NCBI RefSeq assembly: GCF_900142015.1
Contig: NZ_FQZN01000006.1
Span: forward strand, 62,001 to 126,000
Length of the DNA stretch: 64,000 nt
From: Bacteroides stercorirosoris
GTDB lineage: Bacteria; Bacteroidota; Bacteroidia; Bacteroidales; Bacteroidaceae
Reading direction: 5' to 3'
The translations under genes were made by a program, and so were the position numbers. Shown in pieces: positions 7,371-17,796 of the stretch. Numbering within the stretch: position 1 is the stretch's first letter; each line of letters starts with the position of its first letter. The notes below the pieces were generated by a model. The model was not told the origin of the DNA. It searched no databases and saw only the letters and a program-made list of their open reading frames with translations.

Positions 7371-10300
7371 ATGATAACGAAACCTAATTTAATGAAACCT
7401 ATCCTTGCCACCGTATGTGTCTTGCTGTTCTCGTCCAGTCTGTCGGCACAAGTCGTGAAAAACGAACGGTTACTTTCTTTTGAAGGCCCGGAACTGCCTG
7501 TCGGACTGGACGTAACGAAAGCCACTCTTGGCATTAGTGATCAACATTATAAAGACGGTACACATAGCCTGCGCTGGACCTTTGAACCCGGCTCCGTGCT
7601 TTCCCTCCGCCGCGATCTGCAATTTGAGCAAAAAGACCCTACGGGAAAAGATACTTATCTTTCCGCTTTTATCGTATGGGTGTATAATGGACAGGCACAG
7701 GACACCACCATTCAATTTGAGTTTTTGAAAGACGGCAAGAAATGTACTTCTTTTCCTTTCGGTATCAACTTCACCGGTTGGCGTGCCGCCTGGGTATGTT
7801 ACGAGCGTGATATGCAAGGCACTCCCGAACTCGGAATGAACGAACTGCGTATCGTGGCTCCAGATGTGAAAGGCGAATTGTTCATCGACCATCTGATAAC
7901 TGCCAGTAAGGTAGATGCCCGCCAGCAAACAGCTGATGTGCAGGTGCCTTTCGTCAATAAAGGAACCACCAACCACTGGCTCGTGATTTATGAACACTCC
8001 TTGTGGAAACCGGAAATCGCTCTGACTCCGGTTACTGAAAAGAACAGGGAAGATATGAAACTGATGGAAAAACGTTTCCGTGATATGCTCTATACTCCTT
8101 CCAAACTATCGGAAAAGGAACTGGAAACCATCCGTAAGAAGTATGACTTCTATGGAATAACGTATAAAAATGGAGTTGTAAGCGGTTTGCCCATCTTTAT
8201 GGTGCGGCAGGCGGAGGCCTACGAACGTATGTACCCCAATTGGGATAAAGGTATGTTCACTAAACTGGGCATGGAAATGAACGAGTACTTCAATCTGATG
8301 CGCCGGATAGCTTATGCTTATAATAATGCTTCGGAGGCAGCAGTGAAGGACGAACTGAAACAGAAGTTCCTGGCGATGTACGACCATATCACCGACCAGG
8401 GTGTGGCATACGGCAGTTGCTGGGGAAATATTCATCATTACGGATACAGTATGCGTGGCCTGTATGTGGCGTATTTTCTGATGAAAGACGTTTTGCGTGA
8501 AACGGGTAAACTGGATGAGGCCGAGCGCACCTTGCGTTGGTATGCCATCACCAATGAGGTTTATCCCAAACCTACGGTCAACGGTATTGACATCGACTCC
8601 TTCAATACGCAGACGCAGGGCCGCATGGCAAGCATCCTGATTATGGAAGATACTCCCGAGAAGCTGCAATACCTCCGTTCTTTCTCCCGCTGGATAGACT
8701 ACGGTTGCCGTCCGGCATTGGGACTGGCAGGTTCTTTCAAGAAAGACGGATCTTGTTTCCATCACCGTAATAACTATCCGGCTTATGCTGTAGGCGGCCT
8801 GGATGGTGCTACGAATATGATTTATCTGTTGAGCGGAACGGAATTCAAAGTTTCCGAACTGGCGCACGAGGCAGTGAAGAAGGTGTTGCTCACCATGCGT
8901 TTCTACTGCAACTTCAAGCAATGGGCACTCTCCATGTCGGGACGTCATCCTAACGGGAAGGGACAATTGATTCCCGTGCAATACGCTACTCTGGCCTTGG
9001 CGGGTACTCCTGACGGGAAACAAAAGTATGATCCGGAACTGGCTGCGGCCTATCTGCGCCTGGTTTCGCGTACGGAAACTCCTGATAAAAATGCTCCGGA
9101 TTATCTTCCGAAGTCGTCCACTACCCGCGAACAGGAATTGAAGAAACTGTTTGAGGCGCAAGGCTTCCGTCCAGAATCCGATCCGCAAGGCAATCTGGCT
9201 TTAGGTTACGGCTGCGTTTCAGTGCAGCGCCGGGATAACTGGGCAGCTGTGGTGCGTGGACATTCCCGTTACCTTTGGGCAGCGGAACACTATCTGGATG
9301 CCAACTTCTACGGTCGTTATCTTGCCCACGGAAGTATGCAGATATTAACCGGGAAGCCCGATGAAATTGTCACTTTCGCAACCAGTGGCTGGCAGGAAGC
9401 CGGTTTTGACTGGAATCGTTTCCCCGGCACGACAACCATTCATTTACCCTACGACCAACTCCGCGCAAAAGTAATGAACGTGGATACTTTCTCCGGTATG
9501 GAGGAGATGCTCTATTCTGATGAAGCATTTGCCGGAGGCTTGTCGCAGGCACGGCTGAACGGTAACTTCGGAATGAAGCTGCACGAACATGACAAGTACA
9601 ATGGTTCGCATCGTGCCCGTAAGTCCTATCACTTCTTTAACGGAACGATTGTTTGCCTGGGCACGGATATTGAGAATACGAACGAAGAGTTCCCCACAGA
9701 GACTACCGTCTTCCAATTGGCTGCCGTCACTCCCGAAATGCATAAGTATTGGGAGGCTTACAAAAGCGATGGTCAAACGTATATAGACCCTAACGGCGTA
9801 GGCTATTATCTATCGAAAAACTCGATGAAAACGGCGAAATATGAGAAAAACTTTCCACAGGTTTCCGTAGGCGAACGTAATCCGAAGCCTACTTCCGGCG
9901 ACTGGGTTTCGTTGGTGCTGGAACATGGAAAGGCTCCGAAGGGTGCTTCTTATGAATATGCTGTCCTGCCGCGTACGGATGAGGCGGCTCTGAAAGCGTT
10001 TGCCCGTAAACCTACTTATAAAGTTTTGCAGCAAGACGGCAATGCGCATATTGTCCGTTCCCTGACGGATAACTTAACGTCTTATGTACTCTTTGAAACT
10101 CCGCAGGTGTTGCCGAAAGAGGGTTTGTTGCAGAAGGCCGATACTTCCTGTCTTGTGATGATACGTGAGGATAAAGGAAAGCTCTTGTTGACCGTTTCCC
10201 AACCGGACCTGGCCCTTTATCGGGGTCCGAGCGATGAAGCCTTTGATAAGGATGGCAAGCGCAAGGAACGTAGCATCTATTCCCGTCCCTGGATTGACAA

Positions 10301-10457
10301 TGATAGTGGTGAGATACCTGTGACGGTTACGCTGAGAGGCGAATGGAAGGTTGCTGAGACTCCTTATTGCAAGGTAATTTCTAAGGATAAGCATCAGACG
10401 GTTCTGCGTTTTGCATGTAAGGATGCTGCCAGCTTTGATGTGGAGTTGAAGAAATAG
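7371..10457 (+). CDS. Family PL8 chondroitin sulfate ABC-type lyase
   Basis: Exported polysaccharide lyase cutting the GalNAc-uronic acid bond by beta-elimination to leave a 4,5-unsaturated end. It has 1028 residues, matching chondroitinase ABC (about 1020). Layout: signal peptide (a second start at residue 8, M-K-P-I-L-A-T-V-C, gives a tidier one), N-terminal beta-sandwich about 35-185, alpha/alpha toroid about 230-600, then the C-terminal beta-sandwiches. H465 and Y472 in H-H-R-N-N-Y-P-A-Y match the catalytic His/Tyr spacing of chondroitinase ABC, and R525 sits in M-S-G-R-H-P. It is the second gene of the DUF6250 operon and ends at a hairpin. Chondroitin/dermatan sulfate is the best guess; hyaluronan may also be cut. 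Confidence 0.92.
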   Translation: MITKPNLMKPILATVCVLLFSSSLSAQVVKNERLLSFEGPELPVGLDVTKATLGISDQHYKDGTHSLRWTFEPGSVLSLRRDLQFEQKDPTGKDTYLSAFIVWVYNGQAQDTTIQFEFLKDGKKCTSFPFGINFTGWRAAWVCYERDMQGTPELGMNELRIVAPDVKGELFIDHLITASKVDARQQTADVQVPFVNKGTTNHWLVIYEHSLWKPEIALTPVTEKNREDMKLMEKRFRDMLYTPSKLSEKELETIRKKYDFYGITYKNGVVSGLPIFMVRQAEAYERMYPNWDKGMFTKLGMEMNEYFNLMRRIAYAYNNASEAAVKDELKQKFLAMYDHITDQGVAYGSCWGNIHHYGYSMRGLYVAYFLMKDVLRETGKLDEAERTLRWYAITNEVYPKPTVNGIDIDSFNTQTQGRMASILIMEDTPEKLQYLRSFSRWIDYGCRPALGLAGSFKKDGSCFHHRNNYPAYAVGGLDGATNMIYLLSGTEFKVSELAHEAVKKVLLTMRFYCNFKQWALSMSGRHPNGKGQLIPVQYATLALAGTPDGKQKYDPELAAAYLRLVSRTETPDKNAPDYLPKSSTTREQELKKLFEAQGFRPESDPQGNLALGYGCVSVQRRDNWAAVVRGHSRYLWAAEHYLDANFYGRYLAHGSMQILTGKPDEIVTFATSGWQEAGFDWNRFPGTTTIHLPYDQLRAKVMNVDTFSGMEEMLYSDEAFAGGLSQARLNGNFGMKLHEHDKYNGSHRARKSYHFFNGTIVCLGTDIENTNEEFPTETTVFQLAAVTPEMHKYWEAYKSDGQTYIDPNGVGYYLSKNSMKTAKYEKNFPQVSVGERNPKPTSGDWVSLVLEHGKAPKGASYEYAVLPRTDEAALKAFARKPTYKVLQQDGNAHIVRSLTDNLTSYVLFETPQVLPKEGLLQKADTSCLVMIREDKGKLLLTVSQPDLALYRGPSDEAFDKDGKRKERSIYSRPWIDNDSGEIPVTVTLRGEWKVAETPYCKVISKDKHQTVLRFACKDAASFDVELKK

Positions 10458-10466
10458 ATGATTAAT

Positions 10467-10497
10467 AGGAGGGGCGTTGCATGAGTAACGCCCCCTC
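10467..10497 (+). terminator. Terminator hairpin after the PL8 gene
   Basis: GGGGCGTT (10471-10478) pairs with AACGCCCC (10487-10494), extended by flanking AGG/CCT, between the convergent lyase and dus genes. No clear T-run follows. Confidence 0.55.
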
Positions 10498-10516
10498 TGT
10501 ATAGGTTCAATTGATC

Positions 10517-11458
10517 TTACTTTAGTAAGTTGTTTACCGCAGTCTGATAAGTTTCCAGTTTATTGGCTTTATGAATGGCTTTCTTTGCTTTCCGGTCTCC
10601 ATCCGGCATCATATATTCCCAAAGGCTTTTCATCTTCATGAGCAACTGCCTGTCTCCTCCTTCAAGGAGATTGCCATATTGCGCAAATATATCTGCATGA
10701 AATAATCTGAGTTTCTCTTGCATTTCTTTTTCAGAAAGCGGATGTCCCTGTTGATATTCCGCTGCCAGCGCCGGATTGGCAAGTAATCCGCGTCCTATCA
10801 TGACTCCCGCCAGGTGTGGAAAGCGTTCGCTGATGGCATGTATGCCTTCTGTTGTGAGCAAATCTCCGTTATAAATCAGCGGATGGCGGCATTCGTTATA
10901 GAAAGCTTCAAACCCTTTCAGGTCAACCTCTCCTTTATATTGCTGCTTTCCCAGTCGCGGATGCATGATGATGTGTGTCAGGGGGAGTTCGTTCAGCAAG
11001 GGGAGTAAAGCCAGGCATTCTTCCGGATTTTCCCAACCCAGTCGCATCTTTACGGAGAACTGCATATCGGGATGATTCTCTATAGCGGTAGTCAGCAAGT
11101 TGCGTACTTCTTCGGGGTAGGGCAACATACCCGAACCATTGTGCCGCTTGGCAAGGATGGGGAAGGGACATCCCAGATTGATGTCTGCTGTCTTGTATCC
11201 TTTCTCGATGAATAGGGCGATTATCTGCTCCATCTTGTCCGTATCCGGCGCTATGAGTTGGGGAATGAGGTTCACTCCCCGGTTGTTCTCCGAAGTAATC
11301 TCCCGCATGTCTTTCCGACGGATTTCTCCACGTTCCACGCGTACGAAAGGACTGTAATAACTCTCTACACCGCCGAATATGCGTGCGTGTGCTTGTCGGT
11401 AGATGGCCTCGGTGTAACCTTGCAACGGGGCGAAATGGATGGGAAGAAGGTTCTGCAT
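10517..11458 (-). CDS. tRNA-dihydrouridine synthase (Dus family)
   Basis: FMN enzyme reducing uridine to dihydrouridine in tRNA. The protein has 313 residues if started at M-Q-N-L-L-P-I-H-F-A-P-L-Q-G-Y-T. The longer frame to 11485 would overlap its own -7 box (11483-11490), so I chose the inner Met. It carries N-L-G-C-P-F-P with the catalytic Cys, A-K-R-H-N-G-S-G-M-L, and V-M-I-G-R-G-L-L-A-N-P for the FMN phosphate. It is a lone housekeeping gene set between the lyase operon and the core glycan locus. Confidence 0.93.
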   Translation of the reverse strand: MQNLLPIHFAPLQGYTEAIYRQAHARIFGGVESYYSPFVRVERGEIRRKDMREITSENNRGVNLIPQLIAPDTDKMEQIIALFIEKGYKTADINLGCPFPILAKRHNGSGMLPYPEEVRNLLTTAIENHPDMQFSVKMRLGWENPEECLALLPLLNELPLTHIIMHPRLGKQQYKGEVDLKGFEAFYNECRHPLIYNGDLLTTEGIHAISERFPHLAGVMIGRGLLANPALAAEYQQGHPLSEKEMQEKLRLFHADIFAQYGNLLEGGDRQLLMKMKSLWEYMMPDGDRKAKKAIHKANKLETYQTAVNNLLK

Positions 11459-11482
11459 ATCAATTGTTTGTTCAATTCTCCG

Positions 11483-11490
11483 CAAAGGTA
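11483..11490 (-). promoter_or_regulatory. -7 box of the dus gene
   Basis: TACCTTTG on the minus strand, 24 bases before the chosen start. It decides against the 27-base-longer reading frame. Confidence 0.6.
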
Positions 11491-11501
11491 GCTATTTTAG
11501 T

Positions 11502-11545
11502 GGATTAACAAAAAAAGAGGAAGAAGAACCTCCCGGTCCCTCTCC
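11502..11545 (-). terminator. Possible terminator of the susC-susD-DUF5017 operon
   Basis: On the minus strand a G/A-rich AGAGGGACCGGGAGG runs into TTCTTCTTCCTCT followed by seven T. The stem is imperfect but a U-tract is present, 77 bases after the DUF5017 stop. Confidence 0.35.
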
Positions 11546-11621
11546 CTCATACATATCAAATTGATTAAGGTCTGTTTATTTGATAATAAAGGTTAGAAGT
11601 TTTGTGTCCGACGAACTTGGA

Positions 11622-12629
11622 CTATTCCACAACTTTAACTGTGAACTCACGTATCACACCGGTTTGTTGTTTATAGTTGCCATTGTTTGCTACAAATGTG
11701 GCAGTATAGGTGCCAGGCTCTCCATAAGTGTAGTTGTATGTATCCAAATTCTGGGTTATATTCTTGATATTTGTGCCGGCATCGGGGGTACATGCATTCA
11801 CAACAAGCAGGTTAGATACTATCCAACTATATTTCAGAGCAGTGTTGGCATTGGAACTATGGATAAAGAAAGCAGTCATATCTTTAAAGTTCCAGATTCC
11901 ACTTGTATTGTTGGTTACTGTGCCGTAAGGACGATTGGAAGTCATACCTTTCTGATCGGCAAGATTGTGCTTGTACAACATGTTGATGGGAGTGAAACCA
12001 AAAGAATTGGCAGCTAAAGCAGTTTGTTGTCCGCTTGACATTTTGTTGACTATCTGCATATTGTTGAAAGTGAACTTTGTCTGTGCCACAGTTGCAGTCT
12101 GTCCTCTATAGCAGATGGCAATGGCAACTCTCTTTCCAAAATAAGACTTCATGTCCACTGAATATTTTTGAACTTTCACAGTCTGTGGCAGTTCAGCCTG
12201 AGGAACTAACTCTTTCCAATTCTGTTGTTCTACCAGTACCGAGTCTGCTTCAAAGTTCTTCTTATCCAATCCGGGGAAATCATCGGCGATGTACATGCTT
12301 AGTATATTGGCAGGATTGCCATATTGCGGTGTGATTGTAAACTCCAGATTAGAGCTTTCAATTTCTTCCTCGTTTACCGTAATACGGTCCTTGTACTGGT
12401 ATTTCTTTCCCTCTTCACCGCTGAAGAAAGTAAGAAAATCAGGGTCACCACTGAAATTGAATGTCACCGGACTTCCTTTCTTCACGGTTATGGTCTGACC
12501 GTCGAAGCTGACGTTGTCATCAGTTACCACATTCACGTTGAGTTCGGCATCCTGAACGAGCTCGTTTTCGCAGGAAACAAGTGCGAGGCTTGCGATGCCG
12601 GCTGCTATTAAGAATCTATTTAATTTCAT
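11622..12629 (-). CDS. DUF5017 surface lipoprotein, probable glycan-binding protein
   Basis: A 335-residue lipoprotein: signal peptide with lipobox L-V-S-C (Cys20), then E-N-E-L. The middle part carries F-N-F-S-G-D-P-D-F-L-T-F-F-S-G-E-E-G, which I recognise as the DUF5017 pattern. The end, Y-G-E-P-G-T-Y-T-A-T-F-V-A-N-N-G, is PKD-like. It sits third after susC and susD (32-base gap), the usual place of the accessory surface glycan-binding protein (SusE/SusF-like), so I infer capture of glycosaminoglycan chains at the cell surface. Confidence 0.82.
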   Translation of the reverse strand: MKLNRFLIAAGIASLALVSCENELVQDAELNVNVVTDDNVSFDGQTITVKKGSPVTFNFSGDPDFLTFFSGEEGKKYQYKDRITVNEEEIESSNLEFTITPQYGNPANILSMYIADDFPGLDKKNFEADSVLVEQQNWKELVPQAELPQTVKVQKYSVDMKSYFGKRVAIAICYRGQTATVAQTKFTFNNMQIVNKMSSGQQTALAANSFGFTPINMLYKHNLADQKGMTSNRPYGTVTNNTSGIWNFKDMTAFFIHSSNANTALKYSWIVSNLLVVNACTPDAGTNIKNITQNLDTYNYTYGEPGTYTATFVANNGNYKQQTGVIREFTVKVVE

Positions 12630-12661
12630 AATCTTATTCGTTTTAATAGTTTAAAAGTTGA

Positions 12662-14437
12662 TTACCAACCCGGATTGTTCTGAGTGATAGCATTATTTAC
12701 AGACATCTCTGTATCAGGAATCGGGAAGAAATTATATGCGTCAGTAATCTGGAAGAATGTCCATACGCTATAAGTGTCACCACCGGTCCAATTGCCTCCT
12801 GCACCCTGCTGTGCGCGTGATGCCAGTGCATTCATATTGCTTACATATTCGCCCCAGCGGATAAGGTCATAACGACGGGTGTATTCAAAGCAAAGCTCCA
12901 TGCCACGCTCATCCTTCACTGCCTGGCGGAATGTCTCTTTGTTAAGGCTTCCTTCTTCATAGAGATCGATTCCTGCACGTTCGCGCACGGCATTCAGGCA
13001 ATCATATGCCAACTTGTTCGGGGTAGAATTGATTTCATTCTCAGCTTCTGCTACCATCAACAACACGTCCGAGTAGCGGAGTACCGGGAAGTTGATAGAA
13101 GTATAGTTGGCATTCTTTTTCGTATTCTGTGACTCATATTCACGGCGGTATTTTGCACCGGGACGAGAGTAATTATTATTAGCGGCAACAGATTCAGCTT
13201 GCTCATAATCACCTACATTATTATAGGCGCCTTTGTTATCAAACTGTGCTTCACCGTAACTATAGGATTTATCCCAGTATTGACCGCGCACTTCTTCCAT
13301 TTTTCCGTAGAAGAATTTACGTCCTGTCACTCCTTGTCCACTGGTTTGTTGCACATATTCGAAGGGAGCGATGTTCCAGTTCATGCGTTCGATATCTCCA
13401 TTAGCTTCATACAACTCATAGAGCTTAGGGGTACTGCGGTAGAAAGCATAGCCATATCCGGGGTCTTTCTGTCCGATAATGCTTTGGGTGTCGATACGCG
13501 GAGCGTTAATACCTATCAGGTTTCCGATACGTCCTTCAGCACGTGTTTCCGCACTATAAGTACCGCTGAATTCTATTTCCCAAATGCTTTCATTGGCAGT
13601 GGTGTTATATTGATTGGAGCAGAGATCGATGAATACATCCCAATAATTAGGTGCCAGACTGTGTCCTTCCCCCATAACCTTTTGCGCATAAGTGCTGGCT
13701 TGCTGGAAGTAATTCTGGATAGCGGTATTATCAGGCGTAGTGTGGTTGCGATGATATTCACCGGCACGGAACAAGTAAACACGTGCCAGAATACCCCATG
13801 CTGCGGATTTTGTGATACGTCCTGTATAATTCAGGTCAGATGCGGACAATAAACCATTGGCACACTCATCCATTTCCGTTACAATAAAGTCGTAAATAGT
13901 CTCTTTATCCGTGCGCGGGATGCTCAGTCCGTTCACACTTTGTGTAGAAGAGGTTTTGAAAGGTACGTCTCCCCAGCCTTGCACCAGCGTGAAATAATAG
14001 AATGCACGGAGAAAGCGAGCTTCCGAACGATACTGTTCGCGGACTTTAGGGTCGATATTCTGATCGGATACCTTGCTGATGTTTTCCAGGAAAGTGTTGG
14101 CGCGATCAATACCGGCATAGAGTGTAATCCAAAGCTGGCTGAAGTTGGGGGAACTGGCAGTAGCATTGTTACAGGCTATTACGCCGCTTGATTCAGGATT
14201 ACGTCCGCCACCATAGTGGGACAAGTCGTCGCCTGCAACCAAGTGCAGGTAGCGGTTCCCGTAGAAGTTTTGAGAAGCCAGTGGGGCATATACAGAAGTC
14301 AGGTATGAGTTGGCTTCCGCTTCATTGTTGAAGTAAGTTTCAGGTGTCAATTCATACGGTTCCTTTTCCAGGAAGTCGCAGGAAGTCACAGCCAGACAGG
14401 CCAGGAGGGATAATATAGCTGTTTTAAATGATTTCAT
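12662..14437 (-). CDS. SusD/RagB family glycan-binding lipoprotein
   Basis: A 591-residue outer-membrane lipoprotein with lipobox V-T-S-C (Cys20), followed by D-F-L-E-K-E-P-Y-E-L-T and N-S-Y-L-T-S-V-Y-A-P-L, typical of SusD N termini. Later come F-L-R-A-F-Y-Y-F-T-L-V-Q-G-W-G-D-V-P (TPR helices) and the R-Y-S-D-V-L-L-M-V-A-E-A-x-N and R-G-M-E-L-C-F-E-Y-x-R-R-Y-D-L-I-R-W signatures. It forms the lid of the SusC pore and holds glycan fragments before import. It is 20 bases downstream of susC. Confidence 0.95.
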   Translation of the reverse strand: MKSFKTAILSLLACLAVTSCDFLEKEPYELTPETYFNNEAEANSYLTSVYAPLASQNFYGNRYLHLVAGDDLSHYGGGRNPESSGVIACNNATASSPNFSQLWITLYAGIDRANTFLENISKVSDQNIDPKVREQYRSEARFLRAFYYFTLVQGWGDVPFKTSSTQSVNGLSIPRTDKETIYDFIVTEMDECANGLLSASDLNYTGRITKSAAWGILARVYLFRAGEYHRNHTTPDNTAIQNYFQQASTYAQKVMGEGHSLAPNYWDVFIDLCSNQYNTTANESIWEIEFSGTYSAETRAEGRIGNLIGINAPRIDTQSIIGQKDPGYGYAFYRSTPKLYELYEANGDIERMNWNIAPFEYVQQTSGQGVTGRKFFYGKMEEVRGQYWDKSYSYGEAQFDNKGAYNNVGDYEQAESVAANNNYSRPGAKYRREYESQNTKKNANYTSINFPVLRYSDVLLMVAEAENEINSTPNKLAYDCLNAVRERAGIDLYEEGSLNKETFRQAVKDERGMELCFEYTRRYDLIRWGEYVSNMNALASRAQQGAGGNWTGGDTYSVWTFFQITDAYNFFPIPDTEMSVNNAITQNNPGW

Positions 14438-14457
14438 ATTGCGTAATTTTTAAAGTA

Positions 14458-17400
14458 TTAAAAACCTAAGTTAAGACCAAAGCTCACTGAGAGTGCGCGG
14501 GGATAAGACGAGTAGTCCAGACCCGGTGTCAGAGCGCTGTTACGGATAGAAACTTCAGGGTCGTAGCCGGAATAACCGGTCAGAGTCCATAAGTTTTGTG
14601 CAGCCACATAAATACGAGCTTTGCTTATCTTGTATTTACTCAAGAATGTTTGTGGAATATTATATCCCAGTGTTACAGACTTCAGACGCAGGAATGAACC
14701 ATCTTCAACCACGCGTGAGGAAATCACTAAGTTGGAGCCCGAGTTGGTGGCACGTGGAATGTCGCTGTTCGGATTTTCCGGTGTCCAGCGATTGGCGTAG
14801 CTGGCATATTGGTTCAATTCACGCTTGGTCTGGAAACCGCTTTCAAAGAAAAGACGGTTGGCATTGAGAACGTCATTACCATAACTCCATTGGAAAAATA
14901 CATTCAGGTCAAATCCTTTGTATTCGAAGTTGTTGGTGAAACCACCGGTGTGAATCGGGGTACCGCGGCCAATCATTGTACGGTCGTTGGCATTGATCAC
15001 TCCATCACCGTTCAAATCAGCATATTTCGGCATACCCGGTTGAGTATTCGCTTCGCTTGAGAAGTGGGGAACGTTGCCCTTTAGTGTATAAGTGCTACCC
15101 GATTTGTCGAAATCTTCATATTTATAAGTTCCTTCGTAGATGTAGCCATACATCATACCCATGGGATAACCTACCTTGGCAATGAAGTTCGGTTGGCTGT
15201 TATAGTTCTGGTCGAATGATGCTGTATTCAGTAAGCTGGTTTGACCTTCTGTCAGTTCCAATACTTTATTCTTATTAAAGGCGATATTGAAATTGGTGCT
15301 CCACTTAAAGTTCTTGGAGTCGATGTTTACCGTATTCAGAGTAAGCTCGATACCTTCGTTGCGTACTTTACCTACATTCTTCATGGCAGTTGTGTAGCCC
15401 GAGCTATAAGGTAAGGTAGCATTCAGCAACAGGTCGCGGGTGGTTTTGCGGTACAGGTCCATTGTGAAGCTGATACGCTCATTGAAGAAACCTAAATCAA
15501 GACCAAGGTTCCATTGCTCTGTAGTTTCCCACTTCAAGTCTCCGTTTGGCAAAGAGGTAGCCGCTACACCAACGGTTTCCAATACATTGTTAAACGGATA
15601 TACGGTGTTGGGTATACTGGCTGTTTCGCGGTGACTGCGAATCATATCTAAAAGAGCGTAACGATCATATTCACCGATACGGTTGTTACCTGTGAGACCC
15701 CAGCTCAGACGCAGCTTACCACTGGAAAGCCATTTCTTGTAATCTGCCATAAAGCTTTCTTCAGAGAAGCTCCATCCCAGTGAACCGGAAGGGAAATAAC
15801 CATAACGGTTTTTCTTGCTGAACTTGGAAGAACCGTCTGCACGGAATGAAACCGTTGCATAGTACTTAGACATATAGTTGTAGTTGGCATTCGCAAAGTA
15901 AGAAAATATAGACCAGGAAGATTTTCCGGAGTTGGTCGTATTAATAGTACCTTGGCTCATGCCTGACATACCCAGTGACTCGTTGGGAATATCGCGGGTG
16001 CTGTAACCATACACTTCATAGTCTGAATTTTGTAAAGTCGTACCCAGCATCGTATTGAAGAAATGCTTGTTTTTCCAGTTTGTCTGATAGGTCAGAATGT
16101 TTTCGTTCAACCAGGTAAGGCGTTCAGAACGTGTGATTTCAGCATTTACGCCCATAGTAGAACGGGGACCGCCGTAACGGGTCTTTGAGTTGTTGAAAAT
16201 GTCAGTGTGACGATTGTCGTAAGTGTAACCGCCGGTTACTTTCAGTTTCAGGCCTTTGATAAACTCGTATTGAACATATCCGTTGATCTGCAGATTGTTC
16301 GTGTAGTTTTTGCGATAGGCATTTTCCAGGTCCAGGATGGGGTTAAAACGATAGTCGTTGGTATCTTCCACAGTTCCCGGGTCAATCAATTCATTGCGCA
16401 GAGCATCTAATGTGCCGTTAGGATAAGCCACAGGGCGATAACCCCAGACACTATAGAAAAGGTTGTTCATACCGGAGTATGAAGTCGATGAAGGTGAACT
16501 ACCGGATTGAATGGAACGAGAGTAGTTCGTATTCAGGTTGATGGTTAGCTTGTTACGTTTAACCATCGTATTCATACGGGCTTGCAGGCGTTCGTAGTCG
16601 GTTTCCAGCAAGATACCGTCCTGACCGTAGTAAGAAACTGAAGCATTGTAACGCACGCCTTCCGAGCCACCAGTCAGACGGACATTGTGGTTTTGTGACC
16701 ACGCTGTACGGAATACTTCATCCTGCCAATTGGCTTCCGCTACGTTGCGGTAGTCGTCAAGTGTCCATTGCTTTCCCTCGTAGTTCATGAAGTAGCGTTC
16801 GGCTGTGCGGGTAGGCTCAATTTCATTCTGTAATTTTACGAATTCATAACCGCTCATCATGTCCAGTGTCTTTGTTACTTGGGAGAAACCAAAGCTACCG
16901 TCATAGGTGATTTGCGGCTTACCAATCTTTCCTTGCTTGGTGGTAATTACGACAACACCGTTGGCACCACGTGAACCGTAGATTGCTGTGGCAGACGCAT
17001 CTTTTAATATATTGGTTGATTCGATATCATTGGGGTTGATAGCAGCTGCCATGGCCGGGTCTTCCGCCTGAAATCCGTCAATGATGTAAAGCGGGGTATT
17101 GTCCTGTGTCAATGAGTTGTTACCACGAATTGTAATGTTCATCGTAGCGCCCGGCATACCTTCACCGGAAGTAACGTTTACTCCGGCAATACGTCCGCCA
17201 AGGGCTTGGTCGAATGAAGCTACGGGAGCGCTCAACAAGTCTTTCATGTTCGCTTTGCCCACAGAACCGATCAAGTCGGCTTTGCGAACTTCCTGATAGC
17301 CGACAACTACCACTTCGTCCAGTGCCTGTGCATCTTCTACCAATGTTACGTTGATAGTCTTTTGGTCACCGACTTTGATCTCCTGGGTTTTATAACCTAT

Positions 17401-17628
17401 AAAAGAGAATTGCAGAATGTCGGTGGATTTCACATTACTAATTTGGAAGCTTCCATCAATACCGGTAATGGTTCCGTTAGTAGTTCCTTTCACGACGACG
17501 CTGACTCCGGGAACTTCTCCCATAGCATCGACAACTTTACCTGTAACTTGACCTCCTGTCTGTGCTTGTACGCCTGATACGAAGCAAAGAAAAGCGGCCA
17601 ATAGCATTAAGGTTACTTTCTGTTTCAT
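14458..17628 (-). CDS. SusC/RagA family TonB-linked outer-membrane transporter
   Basis: A 1056-residue TonB-dependent importer. Signal peptide to about Q23; carboxypeptidase-regulatory-like domain about 25-100; TonB-linking region with the SusC signature A-L-D-E-V-V-V-V-G-Y; plug domain with A-I-Y-G-S-R-G-A-N-G-V-V-V-I-T-T-K; then a 22-strand barrel ending in aromatic L-N-L-G-F. It imports oligosaccharides released by the lyase, with SusD as its lid. A 166-base gap separates it from the sulfatase gene, with a hairpin, GTACGA-type sites and a candidate -7 box, so it probably has its own promoter. Confidence 0.96.
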   Translation of the reverse strand: MKQKVTLMLLAAFLCFVSGVQAQTGGQVTGKVVDAMGEVPGVSVVVKGTTNGTITGIDGSFQISNVKSTDILQFSFIGYKTQEIKVGDQKTINVTLVEDAQALDEVVVVGYQEVRKADLIGSVGKANMKDLLSAPVASFDQALGGRIAGVNVTSGEGMPGATMNITIRGNNSLTQDNTPLYIIDGFQAEDPAMAAAINPNDIESTNILKDASATAIYGSRGANGVVVITTKQGKIGKPQITYDGSFGFSQVTKTLDMMSGYEFVKLQNEIEPTRTAERYFMNYEGKQWTLDDYRNVAEANWQDEVFRTAWSQNHNVRLTGGSEGVRYNASVSYYGQDGILLETDYERLQARMNTMVKRNKLTINLNTNYSRSIQSGSSPSSTSYSGMNNLFYSVWGYRPVAYPNGTLDALRNELIDPGTVEDTNDYRFNPILDLENAYRKNYTNNLQINGYVQYEFIKGLKLKVTGGYTYDNRHTDIFNNSKTRYGGPRSTMGVNAEITRSERLTWLNENILTYQTNWKNKHFFNTMLGTTLQNSDYEVYGYSTRDIPNESLGMSGMSQGTINTTNSGKSSWSIFSYFANANYNYMSKYYATVSFRADGSSKFSKKNRYGYFPSGSLGWSFSEESFMADYKKWLSSGKLRLSWGLTGNNRIGEYDRYALLDMIRSHRETASIPNTVYPFNNVLETVGVAATSLPNGDLKWETTEQWNLGLDLGFFNERISFTMDLYRKTTRDLLLNATLPYSSGYTTAMKNVGKVRNEGIELTLNTVNIDSKNFKWSTNFNIAFNKNKVLELTEGQTSLLNTASFDQNYNSQPNFIAKVGYPMGMMYGYIYEGTYKYEDFDKSGSTYTLKGNVPHFSSEANTQPGMPKYADLNGDGVINANDRTMIGRGTPIHTGGFTNNFEYKGFDLNVFFQWSYGNDVLNANRLFFESGFQTKRELNQYASYANRWTPENPNSDIPRATNSGSNLVISSRVVEDGSFLRLKSVTLGYNIPQTFLSKYKISKARIYVAAQNLWTLTGYSGYDPEVSIRNSALTPGLDYSSYPRALSVSFGLNLGF

Positions 17629-17694
17629 AAATATTAAATTAATTAGTTATTAAAAAGGTTCTTCTTTCTCATTATTAAGACTCGAATCACAATG

Positions 17695-17702
17695 CAAATG
17701 TA
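17695..17702 (-). promoter_or_regulatory. Candidate -7 box of susC
   Basis: TACATTTG on the minus strand, 67 bases before the susC start. No TTTG stands at the -33 distance, which fits an activator-dependent promoter. Confidence 0.45.
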
Positions 17703-17745
17703 TGCGATTGCGCAGGAGACGACTTTAGTTAATAGTTCGCAAAAA

Positions 17746-17764
17746 GTACGAATTTGTACATTCC
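17746..17764. promoter_or_regulatory. Dyad GTAC-N6-GTAC upstream of susC, putative HTCS site
   Basis: GTACGAATTTGTACATTCC contains the near-palindrome GTACGAATTTGTAC. Related sequences stand upstream of the sulfatase (minus strand GAATTTTGTACATT) and of the kinase (GACGAATTTGGACTTT). Confidence 0.4.
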
Positions 17765-17768
17765 TGAT

Positions 17769-17796
17769 AAAGAATCGCTCTTCTGTACGATTCTTT
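17769..17796 (-). terminator. Hairpin at the sulfatase stop codon
   Basis: AAAGAATCG (17769-17777) and CGATTCTTT (17788-17796) are perfect 9-base arms around a 10-base loop, overlapping the sulfatase stop. They could end or attenuate transcription before susC. The right arm and loop also contain TCTGTACGATT, the first 11 bases of the GH88 upstream element, so the same bases may serve as a protein site. Confidence 0.5.

Noticed and set aside
8106..9188. Minus-strand open frame (360 codons) inside the PL8 gene
   Set aside because: Antisense shadow of a clear lyase; His/Phe/Gln-rich low-quality protein without a family.
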